DNA from: an uncultured Alphaproteobacteria bacterium
GTDB taxonomy: Bacteria > Pseudomonadota > Alphaproteobacteria > RF32 > CAG-239
NCBI GenBank assembly: GCA_910577095.1
Contig: CAJTLY010000003.1
Span: 1 to 64,000, forward strand
Reading direction: 5' to 3'
DNA length: 64,000 nt
Shown: piece by piece, positions 8,636 through 19,275 of the stretch
Layout: the number at the start of each line of letters is the position of its first letter
How positions within the stretch are numbered: position 1 is the first letter of the stretch
The notes under the pieces: generated by a model
What the model was told of the DNA's origin: nothing
Database searches by the model: none
Seen by the model: only the letters and a program-made list of their open reading frames with translations
Position numbers and translations under genes: made by a program

Positions 8636-10525
8636 TTATCCGTCGTTTTCCGCCGCAAGCATGACTTTTTTCCATATTTCGGCGGGAAGCGTTCCGCCGC
8701 CGACGCCGTTCATCGGCGTATTGTCGTCGTTACCGACCCAGACCGCGGCAACGTAGTGTTCGGTAAAGCCGACAAACCATGCGTCGCGATAATCTTGGGA
8801 AGTACCGGTTTTTCCGGCGGCAAAAAACGGCAGTTGCGCCCGTTTGCCGGTGCCGCGGCTGATTACTTTTTCCATCATCCGGGTGATGTTTTTAACCGCG
8901 CCGGGGTCTAGAATACGTTGCGGTTCTTCCTCACTGATGCGGGTATAGACCGGATAACCGTCTTTGGTATAAATTTCGGTAATCGAATAAGGCCAGGTGG
9001 CATAACCGCCGTTGGCAATCGCCGAATAAGCCACCGCCATATCGATGACTTTTACGCCCGAACTGCCGAGAGCCATTGCCGGAGTATTGTCAATCGGCGT
9101 CGATATGCCGGTTTTGTGAGCGGTGCGGATGATTTCTTTGCGCGGCATCTGCTGTGCCAGATAAACGGTCGCGAGGTTGAGCGAACGGATAAAAGCGTTT
9201 TCAAATGTCACCGTGCCGTAATATTTTTTATCGTAATTTTCCGGCTTCCAGTTGCCGATCGTAATCGGAAAATCTTCCAACGTATCGTCGCGTTTCCAGC
9301 CGTTTTCGAGCGCGGTCAGATAAACAAAAGTCTTGAAGGAAGAACCCGGTTGGCGCAAAGCCTGAGTGGCGCGGTTAAACTGGCTTTTTTCATAATTGAC
9401 GCCGCCGGCCATCGCTTTGACGGCGCCGTTTTTATCCAAAACCACCACCGCACCGTTGGTAACGTTCTTGGTTTTCGCATTGGCAAAAATTACCTCGCGC
9501 AGGGCGGATTCCGCAGCTTTCTGAATTTCTGTGTCGAGAGTTGTGTAAACGTTGATGTCGTTTTCGCGTTCGCCGATATAAGCGTTGACTTCCGCATATA
9601 CCCAGTCGGCAAAATACTTGCCGCCTTCCAGCTTGTCATGTATCTGGGCGCCGATCGGCATTCTGAGGGCTGCTGTTTTTTGTTCGGGAGCGATGATGGC
9701 GGTATCGACCATGTTTTGCAAAACCACCGCCGCCCGGGCAACCGAACGCTCAAGGTCGGCTGCCGGGTTGTAACGTGCCGGCGCTTTCAGCAAACCGGCC
9801 AAAATGGCGCCTTCGAGCATGTTGAGGTCGCGCGAGCTTTTTTGAAAATATTTTTGCGAGGCCGCTTCAATGCCGTAAGTGCCGCTTCCCATATAAACGC
9901 GGTTGAGATAAAGGGTAAGGATCTGGTCTTTGGAAAATTTGCTTTCCAGCCAAAAAGCCATCAACAGTTCCTGAACCTTGCGGCGGATGTTTTTTTGCGG
10001 AGTCAGAAACAGATTTTTCGCCACCTGCTGGGTGATGGTACTGCCGCCCTGGGCATAACGTCCCTTGACAAGGTTGGCAACCATCGCACGGGTGAAAGCA
10101 ATCGGATCAAAACCGAAATGGGAATAAAAACGGCGGTCTTCGGTGGCAATAATGGCGTTTTTGACATAAGAAGGCAGTTCCGAGGGATAAACCACTTCGG
10201 AATAAACATTGCCGAAACTTCGGATTTCCTGTCCGTTTTCGGCAATGACGGTCGTCGACGGCTGCCGGGTGCGGGAAACGGCCTGTTCGATGTCGGGGAG
10301 AGTTGCAAAACAATAGGCAACGTACAGGGCCAAAGCCGCCGCCGTGATCAGTCCGGCCGTCAGCAGCAGTTTCCACCGGCTGAAACCTTTTGGGTGCCGC
10401 CGGGAAGTTTTTCTCTTGGCTTTGGTGTTTTTCTTAGGCGTGCCGTCTGCATTTTTTTTGTTTTTTTTGCCGCTGTTTTTTTTGTCGGTGCCGTTTTTCC
10501 TGCTTTTAGTCTTAATTTCCGCCAT
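8636..10525 (-). CDS. class A penicillin-binding protein (glycosyltransferase/transpeptidase)
   Basis: Bifunctional peptidoglycan synthase. The order is a Lys-rich cytoplasmic tail (residues 1-48), one membrane helix (about 52-72), a GT51 transglycosylase domain (catalytic Glu in ATEDRRFYSH, about Glu129; GGSTITQQ motif) and a transpeptidase with Ser395-x-x-Lys398 (SSFK), SLN and KTGTS. At 629 residues it is shorter than E. coli PBP1a (about 850), lacking the large inserted domain. An AGGAAA site lies 8 nt before the ATG. It is divergent from polA. The tail is unusually basic, with runs of Lys and Asn. Confidence 0.94.
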   Translation of the reverse strand: MAEIKTKSRKNGTDKKNSGKKNKKNADGTPKKNTKAKRKTSRRHPKGFSRWKLLLTAGLITAAALALYVAYCFATLPDIEQAVSRTRQPSTTVIAENGQEIRSFGNVYSEVVYPSELPSYVKNAIIATEDRRFYSHFGFDPIAFTRAMVANLVKGRYAQGGSTITQQVAKNLFLTPQKNIRRKVQELLMAFWLESKFSKDQILTLYLNRVYMGSGTYGIEAASQKYFQKSSRDLNMLEGAILAGLLKAPARYNPAADLERSVARAAVVLQNMVDTAIIAPEQKTAALRMPIGAQIHDKLEGGKYFADWVYAEVNAYIGERENDINVYTTLDTEIQKAAESALREVIFANAKTKNVTNGAVVVLDKNGAVKAMAGGVNYEKSQFNRATQALRQPGSSFKTFVYLTALENGWKRDDTLEDFPITIGNWKPENYDKKYYGTVTFENAFIRSLNLATVYLAQQMPRKEIIRTAHKTGISTPIDNTPAMALGSSGVKVIDMAVAYSAIANGGYATWPYSITEIYTKDGYPVYTRISEEEPQRILDPGAVKNITRMMEKVISRGTGKRAQLPFFAAGKTGTSQDYRDAWFVGFTEHYVAAVWVGNDDNTPMNGVGGGTLPAEIWKKVMLAAENDG

Positions 10526-10609
10526 TTTTGTTTCCTGATTTCGATTCGCTGCCGCAAATTATAAATTAAAAATGTCACTAATAAGTTAAGCATAAAATTT
10601 ATTTCGCGG

Positions 10610-10638
10610 TTGGCTTGTTGTCTTTAATGGGTTATATT
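10610..10638 (+). promoter_or_regulatory. probable sigma70 promoter of polA
   Basis: TTGGCT at 10610-10615, a 17-bp spacer and TATATT at 10633-10638, 41 nt upstream of the chosen polA start. It is the best match in the divergent region between the PBP gene and polA. Confidence 0.55.
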
Positions 10639-10678
10639 GTTCCAAGAAATAAATTGTGATGGACGGGAGGCTGGTCAG

Positions 10679-13447
10679 ATGACGGCAAAAATATGTTTGA
10701 TTGACGGTTCGGGGTATATTTTCCGCGCGTTTTACGGATTGCCGCCGCTTAATGCGCCCGACGGCACCCCGGTTAATGCCGTTTACGGTTTTACCAACAT
10801 GTTTTTGAAACTGACCGCCAAAATCGGCTGCGATTATACGTTGGTGTTGTTTGATGCCAAACGGCGCAATTTTCGCAACGACATTTTTCCCGAATACAAG
10901 GCTACCCGCCGCGAGATTCCCGAAGATCTGATCCCCCAGTTTCCGATCATTCATGACGCAGTGTCTGCATTGCGGCTGAACTTTCTGGAAATGGACGGCT
11001 TTGAGGCCGACGATCTGATTGCCACCTATGCCAAAATGGCGCTCGATGACGGGATGGAAGTGGTGGTTATTTCCGGCGATAAGGACTTGATGCAGCTGAT
11101 TCGTCCCGGAGTTGAGTTTTACGACCCGATGAAAGACAAATTTTTTACCGCCGAAGACGTTAAGGAAAAATTCGGGGTTTATCCCGACAAGGTGGTGGAC
11201 GTTCAGGCTCTTTCGGGCGACAGCACCGACAATGTGCCGGGGGTTCCCGGCATCGGTCCGAAAACGGCGGCCGAGTTGGTCAATACTTTCGGTTCGCTGG
11301 AGCAGGTGCTGGAACATGCCGGCGAAATCAAACAGAACAAACGTCGCGAAGTGTTGCTGGCCAACCTTGACAATGCGCGCATTTCCAAGCGGCTGGTCAA
11401 ACTGCGCGATGACGTTCCGGTCGAAAAAGGCCCCCGCGACTATCCCTGCCGCTGCCCCGATTTAGCGGTTATTGAAGCTTTTGTGGTCAAATACGGTTTT
11501 AACAGTCTCAAGCCGCGGGTCGGGCGCTGGGTGGAAGAACAATGCAAGAAAAGTTATCCCGGTACCGCAGCCGCGCCTGTTTCTGCGGTCGCCGAGCCGG
11601 AAAAAGACTATGAAACCGTGACCGATGCCGCGGCTTTGCGAAGATGGAAAAAACAAATAACCGTTGACGGCAGTTTTGCGTTCAAAGTTCTTGCCGCAGG
11701 ACCCAACCCGGTGTTTGACCGTCCGGTCGGCATCGCTGTGTCGGTGGCGGGTCGCCGTGCCGCCTACATTCCGTTCCCCGGCGGCGGCAACGACGGCGGC
11801 GAAACGCCCGATCTTTTTTCCGTTGCCGAAGAAAAAAATCCCAACACCCTGTCCGTCGGCGAAATTTCCGCTTTTCTGTTTCCGTTGCTGGCCGATCGTT
11901 CGATTTTAAAAATCGGTCATGATTTGAAACGCGATCTGCATTATATTTGCAACTTTTTTAACCAAACGGTCGATTTTTTCCCTTATGACGATATTGAAAT
12001 TATCTCTTATGTTCTCGATTCGACGGCGCACGGTCACGGGCTGAAAGAGCTGGCGGATTTGTTTCTTGACTATAAAATGATCAATCCCGATATCGTGTTT
12101 GGGGTCGGCAAGCAGAAAATCGGTGCCGCCCAACTGGACTTAAACGTTGCGGTCGGCTATTTGTGCGAACAGGCCGATACGGTGTTTCGCCTTCATACGG
12201 TTCTGCGGCCGCGGCTGATAACGGAGCATATGGCGACCGTCTACGAACACTATGACCGGCCGTTGGCGACAACCTTGTTCGAAATGGAGAAAAACGGAGT
12301 CCGGATAGATGTCGGCGGCTTAAAAGGATTAAGCGGCGAACTGGAAATCCGTCAACGCGCGCTGGAAAAAGAAATTTTCGAACTGGCGGGAGAGGAGTTT
12401 AATCTCGGTTCGCCCAAACAAATCGGCGAAATCTTGTACAATAAACTCGGGCTGAAGGGCAAAAAAAACGCCGGCGGCGCTTTTCAGACCGGTGCCGGCG
12501 TGTTGGAACAGATGGCGGAAAATCATCCGCTGCCGGCCAAAATTTTGGACTGGCGCGCGGCGGCGAAGCTGAAGTCGACTTATACCGATGCCCTGTTGCC
12601 GCTGGTTGACAAAAACGAGCGCGTTCATACCACCTACAGTCAAACCACCGTCAATACCGGCCGCTTGTCGTCGGTCAATCCCAACTTGCAGAATATTCCG
12701 ATTCGCAGCGAGGAGGGGTTGAAAATCCGCCGTTGTTTTGTTGCCCGGCCCGGTTATAAACTGGTTTCGGCCGATTATTCTCAGGTAGAGTTGCGGCTGA
12801 TGGCGGTGATTGCCGACGTTAAGGCGCTCAAAGAGGCTTTTGCCGCCGGGCTGGATATTCATACCGCTACCGCGATGCAGGTTTTCGGGCTTTCGCACGA
12901 GGAAGTGACGCCAAACGTTCGCCGCCATGCCAAAGCCATCAATTTCGGGGTGATTTACGGTATTTCGCAATACGGTCTGGCCAAACAAATCGGCATTTCC
13001 AACGACGAAGCCAAACAGTATATCGATGCCTATTTTGCCAAGATGCCCGAAATTCGCCTTTATATGGAAAAAACGATCGCCTTTGCGCGCAAATACGGTT
13101 ATGTGGTAACGCCGTTCGGCCGCAAATGCGCGGTGCCGGGCATTAACGACAAAAATCAGCGCATATCTTCTTTTGCCGAACGGGCGGCGATCAACGCGCC
13201 GTTGCAGGGCGGCGCCGCCGATATCATGAAAAAAGCGATGAACGAGGTGTTGGTGCGCTTGAAAGCCAGCGGTCTGGAGGCGCGGATTTTGCTTCAGGTT
13301 CATGACGAAATGGTGCTCGAAGCGGCGGAAAAGGACGCCGAAGCCGCGGCGGAACTGTTAAAAAGCACGATGGAAAACATTGTTGATTATGACGTTGCTT
13401 TCATTGCCGAAGTCGGAATTGGCGACAATTGGGCCGAAGCCCACTGA
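10679..13447 (+). CDS. polA: DNA polymerase I, proofreading site apparently inactivated
   Basis: Okazaki fragment processing and repair polymerase of about 922 residues. The 5'-3' exonuclease domain is N-terminal (LIDGSGYIFRAF, DKDLMQL, GIGPKTA) and the polymerase domain is intact (motif A ADYSQVELR, motif B KAINFGVIYG, motif C QVHDEM). The middle 3'-5' exonuclease domain aligns well with E. coli (FAF... and AYIPF), but Exo I D-x-E is K336-x-L338 and the Exo III Asp is Gln498 (YLCEQAD), so proofreading is probably lost. The ATG at 10679 has GGGAGG 8 nt upstream; the longer reading at 10637 lacks a site. Confidence 0.95.
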   Translation: MTAKICLIDGSGYIFRAFYGLPPLNAPDGTPVNAVYGFTNMFLKLTAKIGCDYTLVLFDAKRRNFRNDIFPEYKATRREIPEDLIPQFPIIHDAVSALRLNFLEMDGFEADDLIATYAKMALDDGMEVVVISGDKDLMQLIRPGVEFYDPMKDKFFTAEDVKEKFGVYPDKVVDVQALSGDSTDNVPGVPGIGPKTAAELVNTFGSLEQVLEHAGEIKQNKRREVLLANLDNARISKRLVKLRDDVPVEKGPRDYPCRCPDLAVIEAFVVKYGFNSLKPRVGRWVEEQCKKSYPGTAAAPVSAVAEPEKDYETVTDAAALRRWKKQITVDGSFAFKVLAAGPNPVFDRPVGIAVSVAGRRAAYIPFPGGGNDGGETPDLFSVAEEKNPNTLSVGEISAFLFPLLADRSILKIGHDLKRDLHYICNFFNQTVDFFPYDDIEIISYVLDSTAHGHGLKELADLFLDYKMINPDIVFGVGKQKIGAAQLDLNVAVGYLCEQADTVFRLHTVLRPRLITEHMATVYEHYDRPLATTLFEMEKNGVRIDVGGLKGLSGELEIRQRALEKEIFELAGEEFNLGSPKQIGEILYNKLGLKGKKNAGGAFQTGAGVLEQMAENHPLPAKILDWRAAAKLKSTYTDALLPLVDKNERVHTTYSQTTVNTGRLSSVNPNLQNIPIRSEEGLKIRRCFVARPGYKLVSADYSQVELRLMAVIADVKALKEAFAAGLDIHTATAMQVFGLSHEEVTPNVRRHAKAINFGVIYGISQYGLAKQIGISNDEAKQYIDAYFAKMPEIRLYMEKTIAFARKYGYVVTPFGRKCAVPGINDKNQRISSFAERAAINAPLQGGAADIMKKAMNEVLVRLKASGLEARILLQVHDEMVLEAAEKDAEAAAELLKSTMENIVDYDVAFIAEVGIGDNWAEAH

Positions 13448-13507
13448 GACAGGGACGCAAAACATCGGAAAATATGCACAAAAACGTTAAAATTCCTCAC
13501 TTTTCGC

Positions 13508-13536
13508 TTGGGTTTCGCAACAAAATATTGTATGTT
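13508..13536 (+). promoter_or_regulatory. probable sigma70 promoter of gyrB
   Basis: TTGGGT at 13508-13513, a 17-bp spacer and TATGTT at 13531-13536, about 47 nt upstream of the gyrB start codon. Confidence 0.5.
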
Positions 13537-13541
13537 CATAA

Positions 13542-16034
<2,493 letters not shown>

Positions 16035-16052
16035 GCTCGAAACCGCTTTATG

Positions 16053-16080
16053 AAAAACGCCCGTTTTTACGGGCGTTTTT
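16053..16080 (+). terminator. intrinsic terminator of gyrB
   Basis: A 12-bp stem (AAAAACGCCCGT / ACGGGCGTTTTT) with a TTTT loop, the 3' arm ending in a T run. Confidence 0.9.
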
Positions 16081-16098
16081 TAGTATTAATTTCGTTCA

Positions 16099-16126
16099 GA
16101 TAACCCCCAATTGACGGGGGATATCT
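16099..16126. repeat. GATA-CCCCC / GGGGG-TATC hairpin
   Basis: Inverted arms GATAaCCCCC and GGGGGaTATC around a seven-base loop, in the gap between gyrB and the accessory island. There is no T run, so it is not a clear terminator. A hairpin with the same arms occurs at 63834-63872 at the end of the other accessory island. Confidence 0.5.
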
Positions 16127-16244
16127 ACCCGTATTGTTGCGGCGGCAGTGTTTTTTTCAACGTTTTTTTGCTTCGAAACAAGAGCTTTTCTGGTCTTTTC
16201 ATTATCATGGGAATGCCGTTTTTTATTGTTTTTGAAAACAAAAC

Positions 16245-16273
16245 TTGACAAATAATACATTTTATGTTATACA
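16245..16273 (+). promoter_or_regulatory. strong sigma70 promoter of the GH108 gene
   Basis: Consensus TTGACA at 16245-16250, an exact 17-bp spacer and TATACA at 16268-16273, about 33 nt upstream of the start codon. It is one of the closest matches to consensus in the window. Confidence 0.75.
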
Positions 16274-16306
16274 AATACGGTTATTAATTTTAATCGGAGA
16301 ATGAAT

Positions 16307-17089
16307 ATGAGTAATACCAGAGAATTCTTAGAAGGGATTTTCAGCGGGCAAATCCCGGTTACCCGAAGAAACCCGCAAACCGGCGCAAAAGAAAACGTTT
16401 ATTACAACTATGATGAAGACCGAGATCAACTGGAGGAAGCCGGCGTTTACCACTCCCGCGCCAGTCAGTATTTCCACCAGCCGATGGCATTTGCCCAGGC
16501 TACACCGGTAAATCGTGAGACCCTAAGCAGTCAGTGGCGTACTTTGGCTCATCATAACTATAATGAAGACGGCAGTCATTTTGAAAGAGTTTTAGAAAAT
16601 ACGCTTGGAGAAGAAGGTGGATATGAAGATCAGCCGGAGATGATTGAAGAACCAACCAATTATGGAATTAAACAGGCAACACTTACGAATTACAGAAACA
16701 GGCACCCCGAAGCCGGATATCCGGAGCAGGTGAGAGACCTGAGAGCTAATCAAGCAAAAAATATTTATTTTGAAGATTATTATAGGAAATACAGAGTTAA
16801 TAATGTTAAAGATAATCGGTTGTCAAAAATTGTTTTTGATATGTTTGTGATGTCAAATCCGAACGATGTTGCTGGTATTATACAACAAGGACTTATTGAC
16901 AGCGGATATAATGTAGAGAAAGATAGAGTTTTGGGTTCTGAAAGTATAGGAGCATTAAATGCTGCCACAGATTCTGGAGATGCGAACAGAGTAGCAGAAA
17001 ACATTATACGCAATCGTAGAGACTTTCTTAACTCGCTTCCAAATCGTAATCGATATCCGGGTTGGTTGCACAGAACAAACAGGTACTGA
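16307..17089 (+). CDS. GH108-family muramidase without a signal peptide
   Basis: Predicted peptidoglycan-cleaving lysozyme of the GH108 / ZliS-TtsA type. The signature is LGEEGGY, with the likely catalytic Glu103, then TNYGIK, an iYFEDYYRKY segment and the C-terminal peptidoglycan-binding-like part ending NRYPGWLHRTNRY. About 95 residues precede the catalytic domain and have no signal peptide or membrane helix, so export would need a holin, a secretion system or lysis. The ATG at 16307 sits 6 nt after GGAGA; an ATG at 16301 would touch that site. It converges on the secreted protein gene 5 nt away. It could be a phage-derived lysin, a toxin-release muramidase or an antibacterial effector. Confidence 0.8.
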   Translation: MSNTREFLEGIFSGQIPVTRRNPQTGAKENVYYNYDEDRDQLEEAGVYHSRASQYFHQPMAFAQATPVNRETLSSQWRTLAHHNYNEDGSHFERVLENTLGEEGGYEDQPEMIEEPTNYGIKQATLTNYRNRHPEAGYPEQVRDLRANQAKNIYFEDYYRKYRVNNVKDNRLSKIVFDMFVMSNPNDVAGIIQQGLIDSGYNVEKDRVLGSESIGALNAATDSGDANRVAENIIRNRRDFLNSLPNRNRYPGWLHRTNRY

Positions 17090-17094
17090 CGCTG

Positions 17095-17571
17095 TTAAAA
17101 GGCAATAGAACGTTCTAAAAGCATGATGTATTCTGTCACCATTGTTTTGACAAGTTTTGTAACCGCGTCTTTTGATAAGACATTATACATTGTCCCGCAT
17201 CCCGATTGTCCGCATTCGTCGGCATTGAGATAAATATAATCATAAGCCCTGTAAGTTTGCTTGACATAATTGCGAAGGGTTTCTTTATGTTCGGTTGCCG
17301 TTTCCGAGTAGTACTTGTCAATAATCTGTTCGGCAATGCTCTTGTAACAGGAGACGGCATCATAATTACTCTTCAGCATTCCGGCGGTTGTCTCGGCGGC
17401 CTTTGCCTCTTTGTTAAAAGCCTGATCACATTTCTCCAGTTCTTTTTGGTAGAGATCGATATCTTTTTGTTTTATTTCATCACTGTAACGAAAAGGATAA
17501 TAATGACTTTCCCGGGCAGAGGCATTGACGCCTGTCCATAAAACAAACAAAAGAACAATAAGTTTCTTCAT
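17095..17571 (-). CDS. secreted four-cysteine protein, LprI-like (possible lysozyme inhibitor)
   Basis: A 158-residue protein with a signal peptide (cleavage near residue 19, after NASA). The mature part is mostly helical and has four Cys (48, 75, 120, 125), enough for two disulfides in the periplasm. The pattern of a central Cys-Tyr helix and a late Cys...CGT segment resembles LprI / DUF1311 secreted proteins, a family that includes lysozyme inhibitors; this similarity is weak and by eye. It converges on the GH108 muramidase with a 5-nt gap, which makes an inhibitor or immunity role worth testing. No terminator lies between the two genes. Confidence 0.65.
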   Translation of the reverse strand: MKKLIVLLFVLWTGVNASARESHYYPFRYSDEIKQKDIDLYQKELEKCDQAFNKEAKAAETTAGMLKSNYDAVSCYKSIAEQIIDKYYSETATEHKETLRNYVKQTYRAYDYIYLNADECGQSGCGTMYNVLSKDAVTKLVKTMVTEYIMLLERSIAF

Positions 17572-17778
17572 GAATTTTCTCCGCTGAAATATTTTTCATC
17601 ATACAATGGTTCTGTATAAAAACAAGCGCTATTAATAAATGTTGGATGGAGTATAAGCCTGAAAATCTTGGGAAGAAAGTTGTTTACGCAATCGGCGTGA
17701 TTATTACAAATAGTTTTTGATCTCAGAAAAAACAAAAGTATAATGTTTGTAACGCAATCGGTCGGAAAGAAAACACAG

Positions 17779-18234
17779 ATGAGAGATAAGTGTCGAAATT
17801 TGTTATTTTTTATTTTACGCGGGTTATGGTTCTTGGCTAAGGCATTAATAACGATGATATTTATTTTCTTAGCAATATATGACCAAATGACTATTGATTC
17901 TTTTTTCCGGGATTTTCCGGGCAAAGACGGTGAAATGTGGTCTTATGTTACATCTTTAATGTATGTCATTCTGTTGTATGTGATTTCTGCTTATTTAGTT
18001 TATTGGACGTTTTTAGGGTTAAAACGGCTTCATTATGTTATTTTAGGATTTTGTCTGATTGTTCTTTATTTTACAGGACAGGCAATACCTTTGCAGCTTG
18101 CTAGATCGGAAAGCATCTGTGCAGATAACGGTTATGTTTGGGACGAAGACAGGCAAGAATGTCGCGACGACTGCCTGACCTGGAATGAAAAAGAAGGCTG
18201 CGTGCCGTTAAAAGTGCGGAAATGGGAAAAATAG
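17779..18234 (+). CDS. small membrane protein with conserved Cys-rich C-terminal tail (1)
   Basis: Not a family I can name. The 151-residue protein has about three or four hydrophobic helices (first near residues 8-30) and ends in a polar tail of about 40 residues containing CADNGYVWDEDRQECRDDC. The same tail closes the next gene, on an unrelated membrane part. I prefer the ATG at 17779, with GGAAAG upstream, over the one at 17743. It is the first of three consecutive plus-strand genes. The tail has four Cys and probably folds as a disulfide unit outside the cytoplasm. Confidence 0.6.
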   Translation: MRDKCRNLLFFILRGLWFLAKALITMIFIFLAIYDQMTIDSFFRDFPGKDGEMWSYVTSLMYVILLYVISAYLVYWTFLGLKRLHYVILGFCLIVLYFTGQAIPLQLARSESICADNGYVWDEDRQECRDDCLTWNEKEGCVPLKVRKWEK

Positions 18235-18250
18235 ATATCAAGGATTTTCG

Positions 18251-18514
18251 ATGAAAAAATTAATTAATCTTTTGATCAAAGTATTGAAGGGAATCTTGAT
18301 CGCATTTGCCGCGATGATCGTTTTCATTCTTGGTCTTTGGGCGATAGTATGGATCGGTGATATAACCGGATTGATTGTTTTTGATGAAAGCTCTTCTTGT
18401 GCTGATGACGGAAAAGTTTGGGACGAAGACCGGCAAGAATGCCGCGACGACTGCTGGACCTGGAATGAGAGAGAAGGCTGTGTACCGCTGTCCGAAGGTT
18501 GGAGACGTAAATGA
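18251..18514 (+). CDS. small membrane protein with conserved Cys-rich C-terminal tail (2)
   Basis: An 87-residue protein with one or two N-terminal hydrophobic helices (residues about 10-40) followed by the tail CADDGKVWDEDRQECRDDC and TWNEREGCVPL. That tail is almost identical to the one in the gene before it, while the membrane parts differ. It starts 16 nt after its neighbour and overlaps the following gene by ATGA, so the three form one transcript. Function unknown. Confidence 0.65.
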   Translation: MKKLINLLIKVLKGILIAFAAMIVFILGLWAIVWIGDITGLIVFDESSSCADDGKVWDEDRQECRDDCWTWNEREGCVPLSEGWRRK

Positions 18515-18738
18515 GATCTGCGGATAAAATCAAAAATTTTTTGTTTAGTGACAACCGTTTTGCGGATAGGGTCTATAATGGGATAAAGCTTTTTGTTCCC
18601 GCCGTTGTTTTGACGGCAATCTTATTGCCTTTATATCTGATCGTAGCGGAATGGATTCGTATTGAATATGATGTAAGAAAATGCGTTGATGCCGGCGGAG
18701 ATCAAGAACAATGTTATCAGGATTATGACGTCGATTGA
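18511..18738 (+). CDS. small single-pass membrane protein, third of the set
   Basis: A 75-residue protein with one strong hydrophobic helix (about residues 26-47) and a short C-terminal tail holding two Cys (RKCVDAGGDQEQCYQDYDVD). Its start codon overlaps the stop of the gene before it (ATGA), implying translational coupling. It lacks the WDEDRQEC tail but has the same layout: membrane helix then short cysteine-containing acidic tail. Function unknown. Confidence 0.55.
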   Translation: MRSADKIKNFLFSDNRFADRVYNGIKLFVPAVVLTAILLPLYLIVAEWIRIEYDVRKCVDAGGDQEQCYQDYDVD

Positions 18739-18919
18739 CAACCGGCGCGGGGCCTTTTTATATTTACGGCTGCCGCGTTGCCCGGCGGTCTCTTCCTTGA
18801 TATCCGGTTAGGTGTTTTTTCTTCTCATTGCGGCGCTTGAACCTTGCTCTCTCCGCATCTGTCCCAGCTGTACAGTCTTCGATAAATAATGGGGAAAAAC
18901 GCTTATTAACAAGAAACGG

Positions 18920-18947
18920 TTGCATTTTTGCAGGAATCGTTTATAAT
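18920..18947 (+). promoter_or_regulatory. sigma70 promoter of RNA element A
   Basis: TTGCAT at 18920-18925, a 16-bp spacer and a perfect TATAAT at 18942-18947. Transcription should begin near 18954, giving an RNA of about 195 nt that ends at the terminator at 19121-19149. Confidence 0.65.
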
Positions 18948-18953
18948 GATTAC

Positions 18954-19149
18954 CGGCAGCAGTCGTCTGCTGTGTATTATTCAGTCATGGGGAATTCCAA
19001 TCCTCAAGAGGAAATATCGCCAACTATTTGTGGCGCGGCTTGGCACTTTCTGTAAGGGGAGTGCTACAAAATAAGGCATAGCCAAATATGTGGCTGCACC
19101 CTCTTGTGTATTGGAAGCTCCCCACCTTGAATTTTTAAGGTGGGTTTTT
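18954..19149 (+). ncRNA. structured RNA element A, unknown family
   Basis: Bounded by a promoter and an intrinsic terminator. Visible structure: a 5' hairpin CAGCA/TGCTG, GCCA/TGGC around 19019-19034, and a long closing hairpin with GGGGAG (19056-19061) pairing CTCCCC (19118-19123), enclosing AGCCA/TGGCT. It shares GGGAGTGCNAC and GTATNGGAAGCTCCC, in the same order and with similar spacing, with element B. Three C residues of the closing stem are also used by the terminator stem, so the two helices compete, as in a riboswitch expression platform. Its length resembles 6S RNA, but I could not match the 6S layout with confidence. Confidence 0.55.
19121..19149 (+). terminator. intrinsic terminator of RNA element A
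   Basis: CCCACCTT (19121-19128) pairs AAGGTGGG (19137-19144), followed by TTTTT. The 5' arm overlaps the closing helix of element A by three bases. Confidence 0.85.
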
Positions 19150-19275
19150 CAATTGAAAGGAGGGATGCGCAAAATCAAATTGCATTTTATCAACAACTGT
19201 TCTATGCTCTGACTGTCAGCTGCCGTGCGGCTGTGGTTTGTCTGCATGAGAACAAACCTATTATTGTAAAGCTAT

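Noticed and set aside
17687..17760. direct repeat ACGCAATCGG twice
   Set aside because: Only ten bases, at 17687 and 17751, with no linked structure; could be chance.
18764..18925. 53-codon minus-strand reading frame with a basic C-terminus
   Set aside because: It has no ribosome site, and its start lies within the strong plus-strand promoter of element A. Kept only as a note.
18954..19149. 6S RNA
   Set aside because: Length and the promoter/terminator limits fit, and there is a faint local likeness, but I could not lay out the long closing stem and central bubble; the repeat in element B argues for another family.
19165..19209. AAAGGAGGG directly followed by ATG, a 14-codon frame
   Set aside because: The spacing of about one base is too short for efficient initiation, and the peptide resembles no known leader peptide.
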